Assembly: GCF_000307855.1 (NCBI RefSeq)
Contig: NZ_AJLR01000124.1
Coordinates: 1-64,000 of the forward strand
DNA: 64,000 bases
Direction: 5' to 3'
Origin: Schinkia azotoformans LMG 9581
GTDB lineage: Bacteria > Bacillota > Bacilli > Bacillales > Bacillaceae_J
Made by a program: the position numbers and the translations under genes. Below, one piece after another: positions 51,750 through 60,845 of the stretch; position 1 is the stretch's first letter, and each line of letters begins with the position of its first letter. The notes under the pieces are model-generated. The model did no database searches, had not been told where the DNA came from, and saw only the letters and a program-made list of their open reading frames with translations.

Positions 51750-52613
51750 ATGGCTCAGGCTATCGAGTTGCAAAAGCAAAGACTTCAATTTGAAATGGTA
51801 AAGAACAAAATTGAAGCGAAGTCAATCCATTTTAGTTATCAAGGTGTCGAAATTTTAAAAAATATTGAGCTTGATGTGAAAGAAGAGGAATTCTTAGTAT
51901 TAATGGGTCCGAGTGGCTGTGGAAAAAGTACATTGTTAAGATTGATAGCTGGCCTAGAACAACCCCAAAAAGGCGATATCATCGTAAATGGTGTTTCGTC
52001 AACACAAAAGGCTCCTGATTGCGGGGTTGTTTTTCAAGATTACTCATTATTTCCTTGGTTATCGGCAAAGGAAAACATCGTTCTCGCACTAAAACAAAAA
52101 TTTAAAGGAAAGAAAACGAAAAAAGAACTGCAGCATTTGGCCGGGGAGTACTTAGAACTTGTTCAATTAGGTCTTTCGATTAAGAAGTATCCTGGTCAAA
52201 TGTCTGGAGGAATGAAACAAAGGGCGGCCATTGCTCGAGCATTAGCATTTGGTTCTGACTTAATGCTGATGGATGAACCTTTTGGAGCATTGGATCCACT
52301 TACTCGCATTTATTTACAAGATTTATTATTAGAGATTAACCGTGATCAAAAGAAAACGATTGTGTTTGTCACTCACGATGCAGATGAAGCCATTTATTTA
52401 GCAGATCGAATTGTAATGTTTTCAGTTGGCTCAGCCGGTACGTACACAACGAGTGTTGATGTTCCATTTAAGAAGCCAAGAAATCGAAAAAAAATGTTGG
52501 CAAGCAGAGAGTTTACTAGATTTCGAGAACATATTCTAAACATCATGAACCAAGGCTTAATTGATAACTTAGAAGAACAGCATGAGGTGGGACTAGATGG
52601 AGAAGGAATCTAA
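51750..52613 (+). CDS. ABC transporter ATP-binding protein, SsuB/TauB type
   Basis: The energising subunit of an aliphatic sulfonate/taurine-type importer, 287 residues. Walker A is GPSGCGKST (about 53-61), the Q-loop region VVFQDYSLFPWLSAKENI is typical of SsuB/TauB/NrtD, the signature is MSGGMKQR and Walker B LMLMDEPFGALDP. AGGAGG lies 7 nt before the ATG. About 20 extra residues precede the usual start, so a shorter start at the internal Met (about 16) is possible. Confidence 0.9.
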   Translation: MAQAIELQKQRLQFEMVKNKIEAKSIHFSYQGVEILKNIELDVKEEEFLVLMGPSGCGKSTLLRLIAGLEQPQKGDIIVNGVSSTQKAPDCGVVFQDYSLFPWLSAKENIVLALKQKFKGKKTKKELQHLAGEYLELVQLGLSIKKYPGQMSGGMKQRAAIARALAFGSDLMLMDEPFGALDPLTRIYLQDLLLEINRDQKKTIVFVTHDADEAIYLADRIVMFSVGSAGTYTTSVDVPFKKPRNRKKMLASREFTRFREHILNIMNQGLIDNLEEQHEVGLDGEGI

Positions 52614-52640
52614 ATAAATATCTTTTGGGAGGAAATGAAA

Positions 52641-53747
52641 TTGAAAAATTTATTCAAGGTAAAAACTAAAAAGGCCCTGGCTGCTTTAACTGCCGCAGTG
52701 GTACTAGCAGGTTGTGGAGTAGGGAACAAGGCTGAAAAAGCTAGTTCCACAGAGGGAAATGAAGAGAAAACTTATGAATTAACAGTAGGATATGGACAGT
52801 CACAAGGTGCACCTTTATTCGATATTGCAAAACATGAAGGATTCTTTGAAGATGAAAATCTAAAGGTAGAAGGGGTTGGGTTTGCTTCATCAGCAGATGG
52901 ATTAAATGGACTACAGGCAGGCAAAATTGATATCGGCTTAACATTTGGTACGGCAGCTCCGTTAACTTTTATTGCTAATGGATCAGACTTTTCCGTTATT
53001 GGAGGTCATTTAGAGGGTGGACATCCAATCTTAGTTCAGGAAAAAGATAAAAATAAATATAAAACGTTAGAAGATTACAAAGGAAAAAAAATAGGAACGA
53101 TTCGCATGTTTACGTCTGATATTGTATTTCGTACAGCGCTAACAGATGCGGGAATTGATTGGGAGAAGGATGTTGATATTGTAGAGTTTAAAACAGGGGG
53201 GGATTTGCTTCAAGCCCTTACTAGCGGAAAAGTTGATGTGGCTGTATCAGCTGGTTCACAATATTTACAAGCACAAAAGGCAGGCTTAGCTGTAGTTGGT
53301 TGGAGTAATGATTTAAATCCAACGCATGTTTGCTGTCGAGTGGTAACACGTACCGATTTATTAACAGAAGATAAAGGCGAAGCATACAAACGTTTCTTAA
53401 AAGCACTAATCCGTGCAGAACAAGTTAAAAATGAAGATCCAAAAGTAGCCGTTGAGGCTGCAAAGACACATTTAAAATTGGATGATGAAACAGTAAATTC
53501 GATTGTAAATGAACCACATGCCCACTATTCATCTGATCCAAACAGCCACGAAGTAAAGAAAATGTGGGAGCAAATGAAATCAATTGGCTATATTGAAAAT
53601 GCGGATGAAATTAACATTAACGAATATATAAATATAGACCTTTATGAACGGGCATTAAATGAATTGATTGAAGAGTATCCAGAAGATCAGTATTTTAAAG
53701 ATCAATTAGATAAATTTAATAAGCAAAATGAAAACGAAGGTGCGTAA
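52641..53747 (+). CDS. ABC transporter substrate-binding lipoprotein, SsuA/TauA/NrtA-like
   Basis: About 368 residues with a lipoprotein signal (LTAAVVLAGC, lipobox Cys about 26) and then a bilobal binding protein: TVGYGQSQGAPLFDIAKHEGFF, GFASSADGLNGLQAGKIDIGL, GKKIGTIRMFTSDIVFRTAL. These resemble the NMT1/SsuA family that binds sulfonates, nitrate or taurine. The TTG at 52641 is 8 nt after GGGAGG, while the ATG at 52635 is only 2 nt from it. It is anchored outside the membrane and works with the neighbouring ATPase and permease. Confidence 0.88.
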   Translation: MKNLFKVKTKKALAALTAAVVLAGCGVGNKAEKASSTEGNEEKTYELTVGYGQSQGAPLFDIAKHEGFFEDENLKVEGVGFASSADGLNGLQAGKIDIGLTFGTAAPLTFIANGSDFSVIGGHLEGGHPILVQEKDKNKYKTLEDYKGKKIGTIRMFTSDIVFRTALTDAGIDWEKDVDIVEFKTGGDLLQALTSGKVDVAVSAGSQYLQAQKAGLAVVGWSNDLNPTHVCCRVVTRTDLLTEDKGEAYKRFLKALIRAEQVKNEDPKVAVEAAKTHLKLDDETVNSIVNEPHAHYSSDPNSHEVKKMWEQMKSIGYIENADEININEYINIDLYERALNELIEEYPEDQYFKDQLDKFNKQNENEGA

Positions 53748-53809
53748 GTAGGATCTTTGTTTAAATTCTCGAACATGCTTATCTTTAACCAAAGGGGGGG
53801 AATTTGTTT

Positions 53810-54580
53810 ATGTTCAAATTTGCAAAGCAATATTGGATTACGATATTAATCGGAGCAGCTGCTATCATTGGATGGCAGCTAATGACGACAAAAGCTAATT
53901 TTTTGAATCCTGTGATATTCCCAGACTTTGGGGAGATTTTCGGAGTCTTTACGAGATCGGGAGAAGAATTATTGCAAGGATTTGTTAGTTCGATGAAGCT
54001 ATTGGTTCCGGCTTACGTCGCATCCGTAGTTTTAGGAATAAGTGGGGGAATATTCTTTGGGTTAAATAATACGGTTCGCAAGATATTAATGCCTTATGTA
54101 CACATGCTAAGTCCGCTACCACCAACATTATTTATTCCTTATGCGATTGCGTTATTGCCATCGTTTCAAAGTGCATCTATCTTTTTGATTTTTCTTGGCT
54201 CTTTTTGGCCCATCTTTTTAGGGGCAATTCAAGGAGTATTAATTATCGAAAAGCAGTACCTGGATAATGCTAAGACTTTAGGCCTTAAAGGATATGACTT
54301 TTTATTTAAAGTAATCGTCCCTGCAGCTTCACCTTATATTTTAAGTGGGGCAGGTACTTCATTGACCTTGTCTTTCTTCATTTTAACAATGGCTGAAATG
54401 TTTGGTGCTGAATCAGGAATGGGTTATTTCATTCAATATTATTCAGATTTTGCTCAATATGATTATGTGATTGCAGGAATGATTTATAATAGTGCGGTGA
54501 TTTTGATTGCACTATTGTTATTCGAGCAATTGAAAAAACGGATTCTATTTTGGACAAATTTAAAGACCGATTCGGATTGA
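53810..54580 (+). CDS. ABC transporter permease, SsuC/TauC type
   Basis: A 256-residue permease with six predicted membrane segments. The EAA loop reads IIEKQYLDNAKTLGLKGYDF then LFKVIVPAASPYILSG (about 146-180), as in sulfonate/nitrate/taurine permeases. The ATG at 53810 follows GGGGGG at about 9 nt; a TTG lies two codons earlier. It forms the membrane channel for the SsuAB-like partners. Confidence 0.88.
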   Translation: MFKFAKQYWITILIGAAAIIGWQLMTTKANFLNPVIFPDFGEIFGVFTRSGEELLQGFVSSMKLLVPAYVASVVLGISGGIFFGLNNTVRKILMPYVHMLSPLPPTLFIPYAIALLPSFQSASIFLIFLGSFWPIFLGAIQGVLIIEKQYLDNAKTLGLKGYDFLFKVIVPAASPYILSGAGTSLTLSFFILTMAEMFGAESGMGYFIQYYSDFAQYDYVIAGMIYNSAVILIALLLFEQLKKRILFWTNLKTDSD

Positions 54581-54610
54581 GGAATGGCGGAAGATACTAG
54601 GAGGAAAAGC

Positions 54611-54691
54611 ATGTATATAGTAGAAATCGGTCATCTCTCACCCGATTTTACCTTGAGACAAAAGGAAGGCATCGAATTAATAAAACCATAA
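54611..54691 (+). pseudogene. Peroxiredoxin-like N-terminal remnant (26 codons)
   Basis: A short ORF, VEIGHLSPDFTLRQKEG, matches the start of redoxins (VGxxAPDFTLxxxxG). It stops after 26 residues, before the peroxidatic Cys. AGGAGG lies 8 nt before the ATG. It is probably what remains of a thiol peroxidase gene of the cluster. Confidence 0.5.
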
Positions 54692-54718
54692 AAATATAAA
54701 GAAAAGAGGGAATTTAAT

Positions 54719-55087
54719 ATGATCATAGCTATTGTAATAGATAAGGACGAAAAAATCGTACCAATTGTAGAGGGAGAAAAAATTCGGATTTACGATACAG
54801 AAACAAATGAATATCAAGAATTCCCAAACCCTGCTCTTGCATTGGAAGAGGGGCGTAGGGGGTCTACTCTAAAATTTGTAGAACAAAAAGGTGCCACTGC
54901 GTTTGCAGCCCCACCCCAAACCTTTTGCGAATTGTCATATGAAAAGGCAATTGAAGATCAAATCAAGTTTTTTCATTTACCATTAGGTCTTTTTTTTAGT
55001 CAGTTTAAAGAACAAGTAGATCAAAAGAGGATAGATTCTAAAGGAGTACTTCCACGTAATGAGATTGCACCTAGTTTTATCCTATAA
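54719..55087 (+). CDS. NifX/NafY-like small protein of the sulfur cluster (uncertain)
   Basis: A 122-residue soluble protein. The N-terminal MIIAIVIDKDEKIVPIVEGE then IRIYDTETNEY follows the pattern of the dinitrogenase iron-molybdenum cofactor superfamily (NifX, NifB C-domain). The middle reads GRRGSTLKFVEQKGATAFAA, then a single Cys in PPQTFCELSYEKA, and the C-terminal 40 residues are unlike that family. The gene lies between the transporter and the monooxygenases with GAGGG upstream. A cofactor- or substrate-binding role is a guess. Confidence 0.5.
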   Translation: MIIAIVIDKDEKIVPIVEGEKIRIYDTETNEYQEFPNPALALEEGRRGSTLKFVEQKGATAFAAPPQTFCELSYEKAIEDQIKFFHLPLGLFFSQFKEQVDQKRIDSKGVLPRNEIAPSFIL

Positions 55088-55126
55088 AAGAGGATTGATT
55101 TGGATATTTAGAAGGAGTGTAAACAC

Positions 55127-56458
55127 ATGGGTCAAGGAAAAATGAAATTAGGTCTCTTCTTAATGGGAACAGGTCATCATATCGCTTCATGGAGACATGC
55201 GAATATCCCAGCAAAATCTGCTGAAAGCTTTGCCTTTTTTCAAGAGATTGCTAGGATAGCTGAAAAGGGAAAGTTAGATATGCTTTTCTTAAGTGACGGA
55301 TTATCTTTTGACAAACATTCGCATCCAGCAGAGCTTGTCAGATTTGAACCACTCACCTTATTAGGAGCTTTGTCAGTTGTAACCAGCCATATTGGTTTGG
55401 CTGCAACCGCGACCACAACTTATAATGAGCCATTTCACATTGCTAGAAAATTTTTATCGCTAGATCATTTAAGTGGAGGAAGATCAGCGTGGAATGTGGT
55501 TACGTCCTATTACCAAACGGAGGCAAGAAATTTTAATGCAAAACAGCATCTCGATCACAGTATCCGATACAAGAGGGCTGAGGAATTTGTAGAAGTGGTA
55601 AAAGGTTTGTGGGATAGCTGGGAAGAGGGGGCAGTCCTGTGTGATAAGGATTCAGGGCAATACTTTGATGAAAGCAAGCTGCACTCATTACATCATCAAG
55701 GTGAATTTTTCTCAGTGGAAGGTCCATTAAATTCATCCCGTTCACCACAAGGAAGACCTGTTATCGTTCAAGCTGGATCATCTGAAGAGGGAATAAGCTT
55801 AGCTGCAAAAACAGCAGATGTGATTTTTACAGCACAGCAAACGCTTGAAGGTGCACAGGCCTTTTACAAAAAGGTAAAGGAAAAAGCTAGTCAATTTGGC
55901 CGATCTCCAGAAGAAATAAAAATTATGCCAGGACTAGCGATTTACACAGGGCGAACAGAAGAAGAGGCTGAAAATAAATATAGTGATCTTCAAAAATTAA
56001 TTACTCCGGAAGTGGGATTGCAAATACTTTCTGAGTACTTAGGGGACTTTGACTTATCACCTTATCCATTGGACGGTCCATTGCCATCAGATATTCCTGA
56101 GACAAACATGAATCAGAGTAGACGAAAGCTATTAATCGAGCTTGCTGATAGAGAAAATATGACGATTAGAGAATTATCAATACATGTAGCTGGATCTAGA
56201 GGACATCGAATTATTTTTGGAAATCCACAGCAAATCGCGGACCAATTAGAAGAATGGTTTGTAAATAAAGCTTGTGACGGATTCAACCTCATGCTTCCAT
56301 ACTTCCCTGATAGCCTTAGAGATTTTGTAGAATTAGTTGTTCCTGAGCTTCAGAAAAGAGGATTATTTAGAGAAGAATATGAAGGTGCCACTTTAAGGGA
56401 GAATCTCGGGTTGCGGGAGCCAGAATATCGATATGCTCGAAAAGGTGTAGAGGTTTAG
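55127..56458 (+). CDS. NtaA/SnaA/DszA-family flavin-dependent monooxygenase (copy 1)
   Basis: A 443-residue luciferase-like monooxygenase that uses FMNH2 supplied by a separate reductase. Family features are FLMGTGHHIASWRH at the N-terminus, FEPLTLLGALSVVTSHIGL, DHLSGGRSAWNVVTSY (about 112-127), NFNAKQHLDHSIRYKRAEEFVEV, and the SRSPQGRPVIVQAGSSEEG phosphate-binding region. DszA-type members cleave sulfones; NtaA-type cleave nitrilotriacetate. The sulfur context favours organosulfur. GAAGGAG precedes the ATG. A close-length paralogue follows. Confidence 0.88.
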   Translation: MGQGKMKLGLFLMGTGHHIASWRHANIPAKSAESFAFFQEIARIAEKGKLDMLFLSDGLSFDKHSHPAELVRFEPLTLLGALSVVTSHIGLAATATTTYNEPFHIARKFLSLDHLSGGRSAWNVVTSYYQTEARNFNAKQHLDHSIRYKRAEEFVEVVKGLWDSWEEGAVLCDKDSGQYFDESKLHSLHHQGEFFSVEGPLNSSRSPQGRPVIVQAGSSEEGISLAAKTADVIFTAQQTLEGAQAFYKKVKEKASQFGRSPEEIKIMPGLAIYTGRTEEEAENKYSDLQKLITPEVGLQILSEYLGDFDLSPYPLDGPLPSDIPETNMNQSRRKLLIELADRENMTIRELSIHVAGSRGHRIIFGNPQQIADQLEEWFVNKACDGFNLMLPYFPDSLRDFVELVVPELQKRGLFREEYEGATLRENLGLREPEYRYARKGVEV

Positions 56459-56565
56459 GTTTATCTGAAATGCTAATAGTATGATCTTAATAACCAAGTA
56501 TTCAAATGCGAATAATTAATTATTGTCGATTATGAAATAATTTAAAAAATTAAGGAGGAGTTAAA

Positions 56566-57897
56566 ATGGCAAATGAAAGAAAACTAAAACTGGGAGCTTG
56601 GATACACGGTGTTGGAGGAGGCTGGGGAGACTGGAGGCATCCAGACTCCTTGCCAAATGCAAGTACCAATTTTGAATTCTATAGGAAGCAGGCTCAAAAA
56701 GCAGAAGAAGGAAAATTAGATTTTGTTTTTATTGCGGACAGTGTTTCAATCAATGAAAATTCTAGTCCACATTATTTGAATAGATTTGAACCGGTCACGA
56801 TTTTGTCTGCTCTGGCTGCAGTAACTAACAATATAGGGTTAGTGGCAACCATTACCACAAGTTACAGTGAGCCTTACACTGTTGCTAGACAACTTGCCTC
56901 TCTTGACCATATTAGTCATGGCAGAGCCGGTTGGAATGTGGTAACATCATGGCTTTCGGGAACTTCTGACAATTACAATCAGAAACCTCACCCAACGCAC
57001 AATGTACGTTATAAAATGGCACAGGAGTACTTGGAAGTAGCTAAAGGGCTATGGGATTCATGGGAAGATGATGCTTTTGTTTATGAAAAAGAGTCAGGGG
57101 TCTTTTTTGATAAAGGGAAGTTGCATACTTTAAACCATGAAGGTGAATTTTTCCATGTTAAAGGTCCATTAAATATTGCCCGTTCCAAACAAGGTCAACC
57201 TGTTATTTTTCAAGCAGGAAAATCAGAAGAAGGAAGAAATTTTTCTGCAAAAAATGCAGATGTGATTTTTGCGGGCGATGGAAATTTTGAAGATTTGAAA
57301 GAATACTTTGCTGATTTGAAAAGAAGAGCACGCGTGTTTGGAAGAAATCCTAACAATATTTCCCTATTGCCTGGAATTATTCCGATTATTGGCGATACGC
57401 AAGAAGAAGCTGACCGGAAGTATCAAGAAATTGCAAACCTTGTCACCATTGATAAAGCTCTACATGCATTAGGTAGACCATTTGATGATCATGATTTCAC
57501 TCAATATCCACTGGATGAACCATTCCCAGATACAGGTGATTTAGGAAGCAATAGTCATCAAGGTATGTCAGACATCATTAAAAGAAAAGCTAAAGAACAA
57601 AATTTAACATTACGTCAAGTTGCTCTTGACTTTGCAACACCGAAAGGAGAATTTGTTGGTACTCCCGAAAAAGTAGCTGATCTCATCCAGAAATGGTTTG
57701 AAGAAGAGGCTACTGATGGATTTATCATTGGGGCTGCAACACCAAAGGGACTTCCTGAATTCGTAGACAGGGTGGTGCCAATTCTACAAGAACGTGGATT
57801 ATATAGAACGGAGTATGAGCATGATACTTTAAGAGGAAACTTAGGTTTAGAAATTCCAGAAAATCGATATGCTAAAAAGCCAATTCAACAGCTGTGA
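56566..57897 (+). CDS. NtaA/SnaA/DszA-family flavin-dependent monooxygenase (copy 2)
   Basis: Another 443-residue member with the same domain layout: [86 protein letters not shown] and [24 protein letters not shown]. It is clearly paralogous to copy 1 but well diverged, which suggests a different substrate or a later step. AAGGAGGAG precedes the ATG. The 107-base spacer before it is AT-rich and could hold a promoter. It is the last gene of the cluster. Confidence 0.88.
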   Translation: MANERKLKLGAWIHGVGGGWGDWRHPDSLPNASTNFEFYRKQAQKAEEGKLDFVFIADSVSINENSSPHYLNRFEPVTILSALAAVTNNIGLVATITTSYSEPYTVARQLASLDHISHGRAGWNVVTSWLSGTSDNYNQKPHPTHNVRYKMAQEYLEVAKGLWDSWEDDAFVYEKESGVFFDKGKLHTLNHEGEFFHVKGPLNIARSKQGQPVIFQAGKSEEGRNFSAKNADVIFAGDGNFEDLKEYFADLKRRARVFGRNPNNISLLPGIIPIIGDTQEEADRKYQEIANLVTIDKALHALGRPFDDHDFTQYPLDEPFPDTGDLGSNSHQGMSDIIKRKAKEQNLTLRQVALDFATPKGEFVGTPEKVADLIQKWFEEEATDGFIIGAATPKGLPEFVDRVVPILQERGLYRTEYEHDTLRGNLGLEIPENRYAKKPIQQL

Positions 57898-58042
57898 AGG
57901 AAGTAAGAAAACAGTGTTTAACCTTTACAGAAAGCTAATACAAAGGTGAAAAGGCACTAAACTAGATATAAAATACATGGTGAAGATTTACAACTAATAT
58001 TATAAATTATTCGATGTCGTGTCTACCTATATATTTTTTAAA

Positions 58043-58072
58043 ATAAAAAAGCAGACGTTTAAACGTCTGCTA
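58043..58072 (-). terminator. Terminator after DUF2892 gene (palindrome)
   Basis: AGCAGACGTTTAAACGTCTGCT is a perfect palindrome followed, on the minus strand, by TTTTTTATTTT. It may also slow plus-strand transcription from the monooxygenase gene. Confidence 0.8.
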
Positions 58073-58134
58073 AACCTACTTTATTTTCTCATTTTCCTTT
58101 CATGAACAGAACTACAAAGCATCAGCCTATTTTT

Positions 58135-58329
58135 CTATTTTATTTTGCAAGTACTTATACCAAAAAGCGTATATAGTGGACAGAATTTAATAAATGCAGT
58201 TACTAGTGGAATGATGCCGATAAGTGCTAAGTATTTTAAATTGCCTTCTAAAAAGAAGAATAATGAAAATAACACAAGTGCTAAAATGATACGAATGATG
58301 CGGTCTGACTTGCCAACATTGATCTTCAT
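58135..58329 (-). CDS. DUF2892 family inner-membrane protein
   Basis: A 64-residue protein starting MKINVGKSDRIIRIILAL, with two hydrophobic helices and a FCPLYTLFGISTC ending. This is the DUF2892 (YgaP membrane part) pattern, often found beside rhodanese domains. GGGGTATGGGGTA precedes the ATG. The two Cys at the end are conserved in the family. Function unknown. Confidence 0.85.
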   Translation of the reverse strand: MKINVGKSDRIIRIILALVLFSLFFFLEGNLKYLALIGIIPLVTAFIKFCPLYTLFGISTCKIK

Positions 58330-58677
58330 AATACCCCATACCCCATTTCTTTTTTTATAGTATAGCTTATTTCATCTTAAGAAGAGCCTGGGAGATGTTA
58401 CAGAATTTTGAAAATTTTTTCGTGGATTCTCTCCTCATTGATAATATTAGCTATTAGATAAAGCCATAATAAAAGGGATAAATGAATGATATAGAAGGTC
58501 AAACGGTTATTTTCTTTGTAACAATTAACTAACAGACATCTGAATATTTCGTTTTTCAACAAATGGGGCCTCTTCCTAATTTAATTATAGCATTTAAAAA
58601 ATGGTCAAAATAGACTTTTTGTTCTCCTTTACTACTGCTAAAATCAATAGAACATGAATGGTTAGGAGAGATGTAGA
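58330..58677. other. Intergenic region without a recognised gene
   Basis: 348 AT-rich bases between divergent genes. I see an AGGAGAGATG ribosome-binding site for the rph remnant at its right end and promoter-like AT-rich blocks, but no repeat, RNA fold or ORF with support. Confidence 0.6.
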
Positions 58678-59739
58678 ATGAGTTCCTTGGTTCTCGGCTT
58701 TCAGGAAATAGAAAAAACTCAAGCTTGGCTCGTTGGTGGAAAAGGGTTAAACTTAGGAAAATTATCAAAAATTGAAGGAATACAAGTGCCAGAAGGATTT
58801 TGTATTACAATAACGGGATATCAAAAAGCGATCGAACAAAACGAAACGTATCATAACTTGTTGGATCGACTAACAATGCTAAAAGTAGAAGATCGAGATC
58901 AAATTGGTGAAATTTGCGGGAAGATTTGACGAGCCATTATGGAAGTAGAAATTCCTTCCGATGTTGTAACAGCAGTTACTCATTATCTCTCCCAGCTTGG
59001 TGATCAACATGCTTATGCAGTTCGTTCCAGTGCGACTGCTGAAGATTTACCACATGCTTCTTTTGCTGGTCAACAAGACAGCTATTTAAATATCATCGGT
59101 AAAGAAGCAATCTTGCAGCATATCAGCAAATGTTGGGCTTCCCTATTTACGGATCGCGCGGTAATTTACCGCATGCAAAATGGAGTTGATGAGACATTTT
59201 ATATTGTCCAGAGTCGGCCAATTACGACCTTATATCCCATCCCTGAAGCTGAGACCCAAGAAAATCATGTTTACGTTTCTGTCGGCCACCAACAAATGAT
59301 GACTGACCCCATGAAGCCGCTCGGATTGTCTTTTTTCCTGTTAATGACTTTTGCACCCATGCGCAAAGCTGGTGGAAGGTTGTTTGTTGATGTAACAAAT
59401 CAATTGTCTACACTCGAAAATAGAGAAATTTTATTAAATACCCTGGGCGGGTCCGATCCACTCATAAAAGACGCACTTACGACCATAATAGAGCGGAGAG
59501 ACCTTATAAAATCGTTACCGAATGATAAAAAAGAACTGAGTCCCAGTAACAATAAAGGTATGGCGTCCAATGAGTATAAACGAGAAAATCTCCCAGCTGA
59601 GGCTATTGTAGGTCTACCTGTTTCTTCTGGAGTTATAGAGAGAAGAGCACGTGTCATCTTAAACATGAAAGATGCTGATCTAAAAGATGGGCAACGAATT
59701 CGCGTGCATGGAACTGAAGGATATATCGAAATATTGTAA
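58678..59739 (+). pseudogene. rph: Rifampicin phosphotransferase (Rph) pseudogene with in-frame stop and three deletions
   Basis: The frame starts SSLVLGFQEIEKTQAW and LVGGKGLNLGKLSKIEG, the ATP-grasp N-terminus of Rph/PEP synthase proteins. A TGA at 58927 interrupts [11 protein letters not shown], probably from a CGA codon. Further on, [20 protein letters not shown] is normal, then sequence jumps at about 59185 (RMQNG to [12 protein letters not shown]), at about 59569 (to [14 protein letters not shown]) and at about 59686 (NMKDADL to [10 protein letters not shown]). Only 353 of roughly 870 codons remain, and the swivelling phospho-His domain (THGAVIAREYG in intact proteins) is lost. It cannot be active. 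Confidence 0.88.
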
Positions 59740-59804
59740 TTGCTGAATACACTCAGAGTTAATAGTAGCACCGCTTCAGTGGTTACTAGAGCGGTGTATG
59801 TTTC

Positions 59805-59972
59805 TTAATGACTTACCATTTTACGGTAAATATTTAATTTTTTATCAAGTTCAGTGCTTATTTTTACAGTATCAGAATGAGCTAACCCTTTTTTAGTACC
59901 TATATCAATCATGGATTTTCTCAGTTCATCTATTTGTTTTTCCAACTCAGCTAAACTATTAATAGTATTCAT
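59805..59972 (-). CDS. Spo0E-family aspartyl-phosphate phosphatase
   Basis: A 55-residue helical-hairpin protein (INSLAELEKQIDELRKSMID, then DTVKISTELDKKLNIYRK). The STELDKK sequence is the SxxLD/SxELD signature of Spo0E, Ynzd and YisI phosphatases that remove phosphate from Spo0A-P and delay sporulation. GGAG lies 8 nt before the ATG. It lies between the rph remnant and an AlkD-like gene. Its target is inferred from the family. Confidence 0.85.
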   Translation of the reverse strand: MNTINSLAELEKQIDELRKSMIDIGTKKGLAHSDTVKISTELDKKLNIYRKMVSH

Positions 59973-60099
59973 AGTCTTTACTCCTTAATAGAAACTGTTA
60001 ATAAAATACCATTTCTAGGATGTAAATGGAAGATGGTTTTTATGACCAATATGACCAAAACTAGTAAGGTATCAATATGATTGAAGGAAGTGTATTAGT

Positions 60100-60807
60100 A
60101 TGGATTTCGAAACAGTGATGCAGGAGCTTGAAGCACTAGGTAAGGAACGAACTAAAAAAATATACATATCCAATGGTGCGCACGAGCCGCTTTTTGGCGT
60201 GGCAACAGGTGCTATGAAACCAATCGCAAAGAAAATAAAAATCAATCAAACTTTAGCTGAAGAGCTTTATGCCACAGGTAACTACGATGCAATGTATTTT
60301 GCAGGCATTATTGCAGACCCAAAAGTGATGACTGAATCAGATTTTGATCGTTGGATGGATGCAGCGTATTTTTATATGCTGTCCGATTATGTGGTGGCAG
60401 TAACTTTATCAGAGTCAGATATTGCACAAAACGTTGCTGATAAATGGATTGCAAGCGGTAATGAGCTGAGAATGTCAGCAGGATGGAGTTGCTATTGCTG
60501 GCTTTTAGGGAATCGAAAAGATCATGAATTTTCGGGGAGCAAGATTTCCGATATGCTTGATATTGTGAAAAATACGATTCATGAATCGCCAGAACGGACG
60601 AAATCCGCTATGAATAATTTTTTATACACCGTAGGGATATCATATTTGCCGCTACATGAAAAGGCAGTCGAGACCGCAATGGAAGTAGGTACAGTGGAAG
60701 TCAAACGGGACAAGAAAAAAAGCAGTTTTCTAAATGCTTCCGAAAGTATTCAAAAAGAAATGGATAGAGGGAAGCTTGGTTTCAAACGGAAATATGTAAG
60801 ATGTTAA
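60100..60807 (+). CDS. AlkD-like DNA alkylation repair protein
   Basis: A 235-residue all-helical protein matching the HEAT-repeat DNA alkylation repair family (COG4912): MQELEALGKERTKKIYISNG, then GVATGAMKPIAKKIK, LAEELYATGNYDAMYFAGII and DYVVAVTLSES. True AlkD glycosylases excise N3/N7-alkylpurines; whether this branch keeps the catalytic Asp and Trp residues cannot be judged by eye. AAGGAAG precedes the ATG. It is monocistronic. Confidence 0.75.
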   Translation: MDFETVMQELEALGKERTKKIYISNGAHEPLFGVATGAMKPIAKKIKINQTLAEELYATGNYDAMYFAGIIADPKVMTESDFDRWMDAAYFYMLSDYVVAVTLSESDIAQNVADKWIASGNELRMSAGWSCYCWLLGNRKDHEFSGSKISDMLDIVKNTIHESPERTKSAMNNFLYTVGISYLPLHEKAVETAMEVGTVEVKRDKKKSSFLNASESIQKEMDRGKLGFKRKYVRC

Positions 60808-60845
60808 AATCAGTTTGAAGCATAATAAGAGTAAGGAAACATGGT

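Noticed and set aside
58043-58072. Perfect palindrome as an operator
   Set aside because: Poly-T follows on the minus strand immediately after the stem, so a terminator for the DUF2892 gene explains it.
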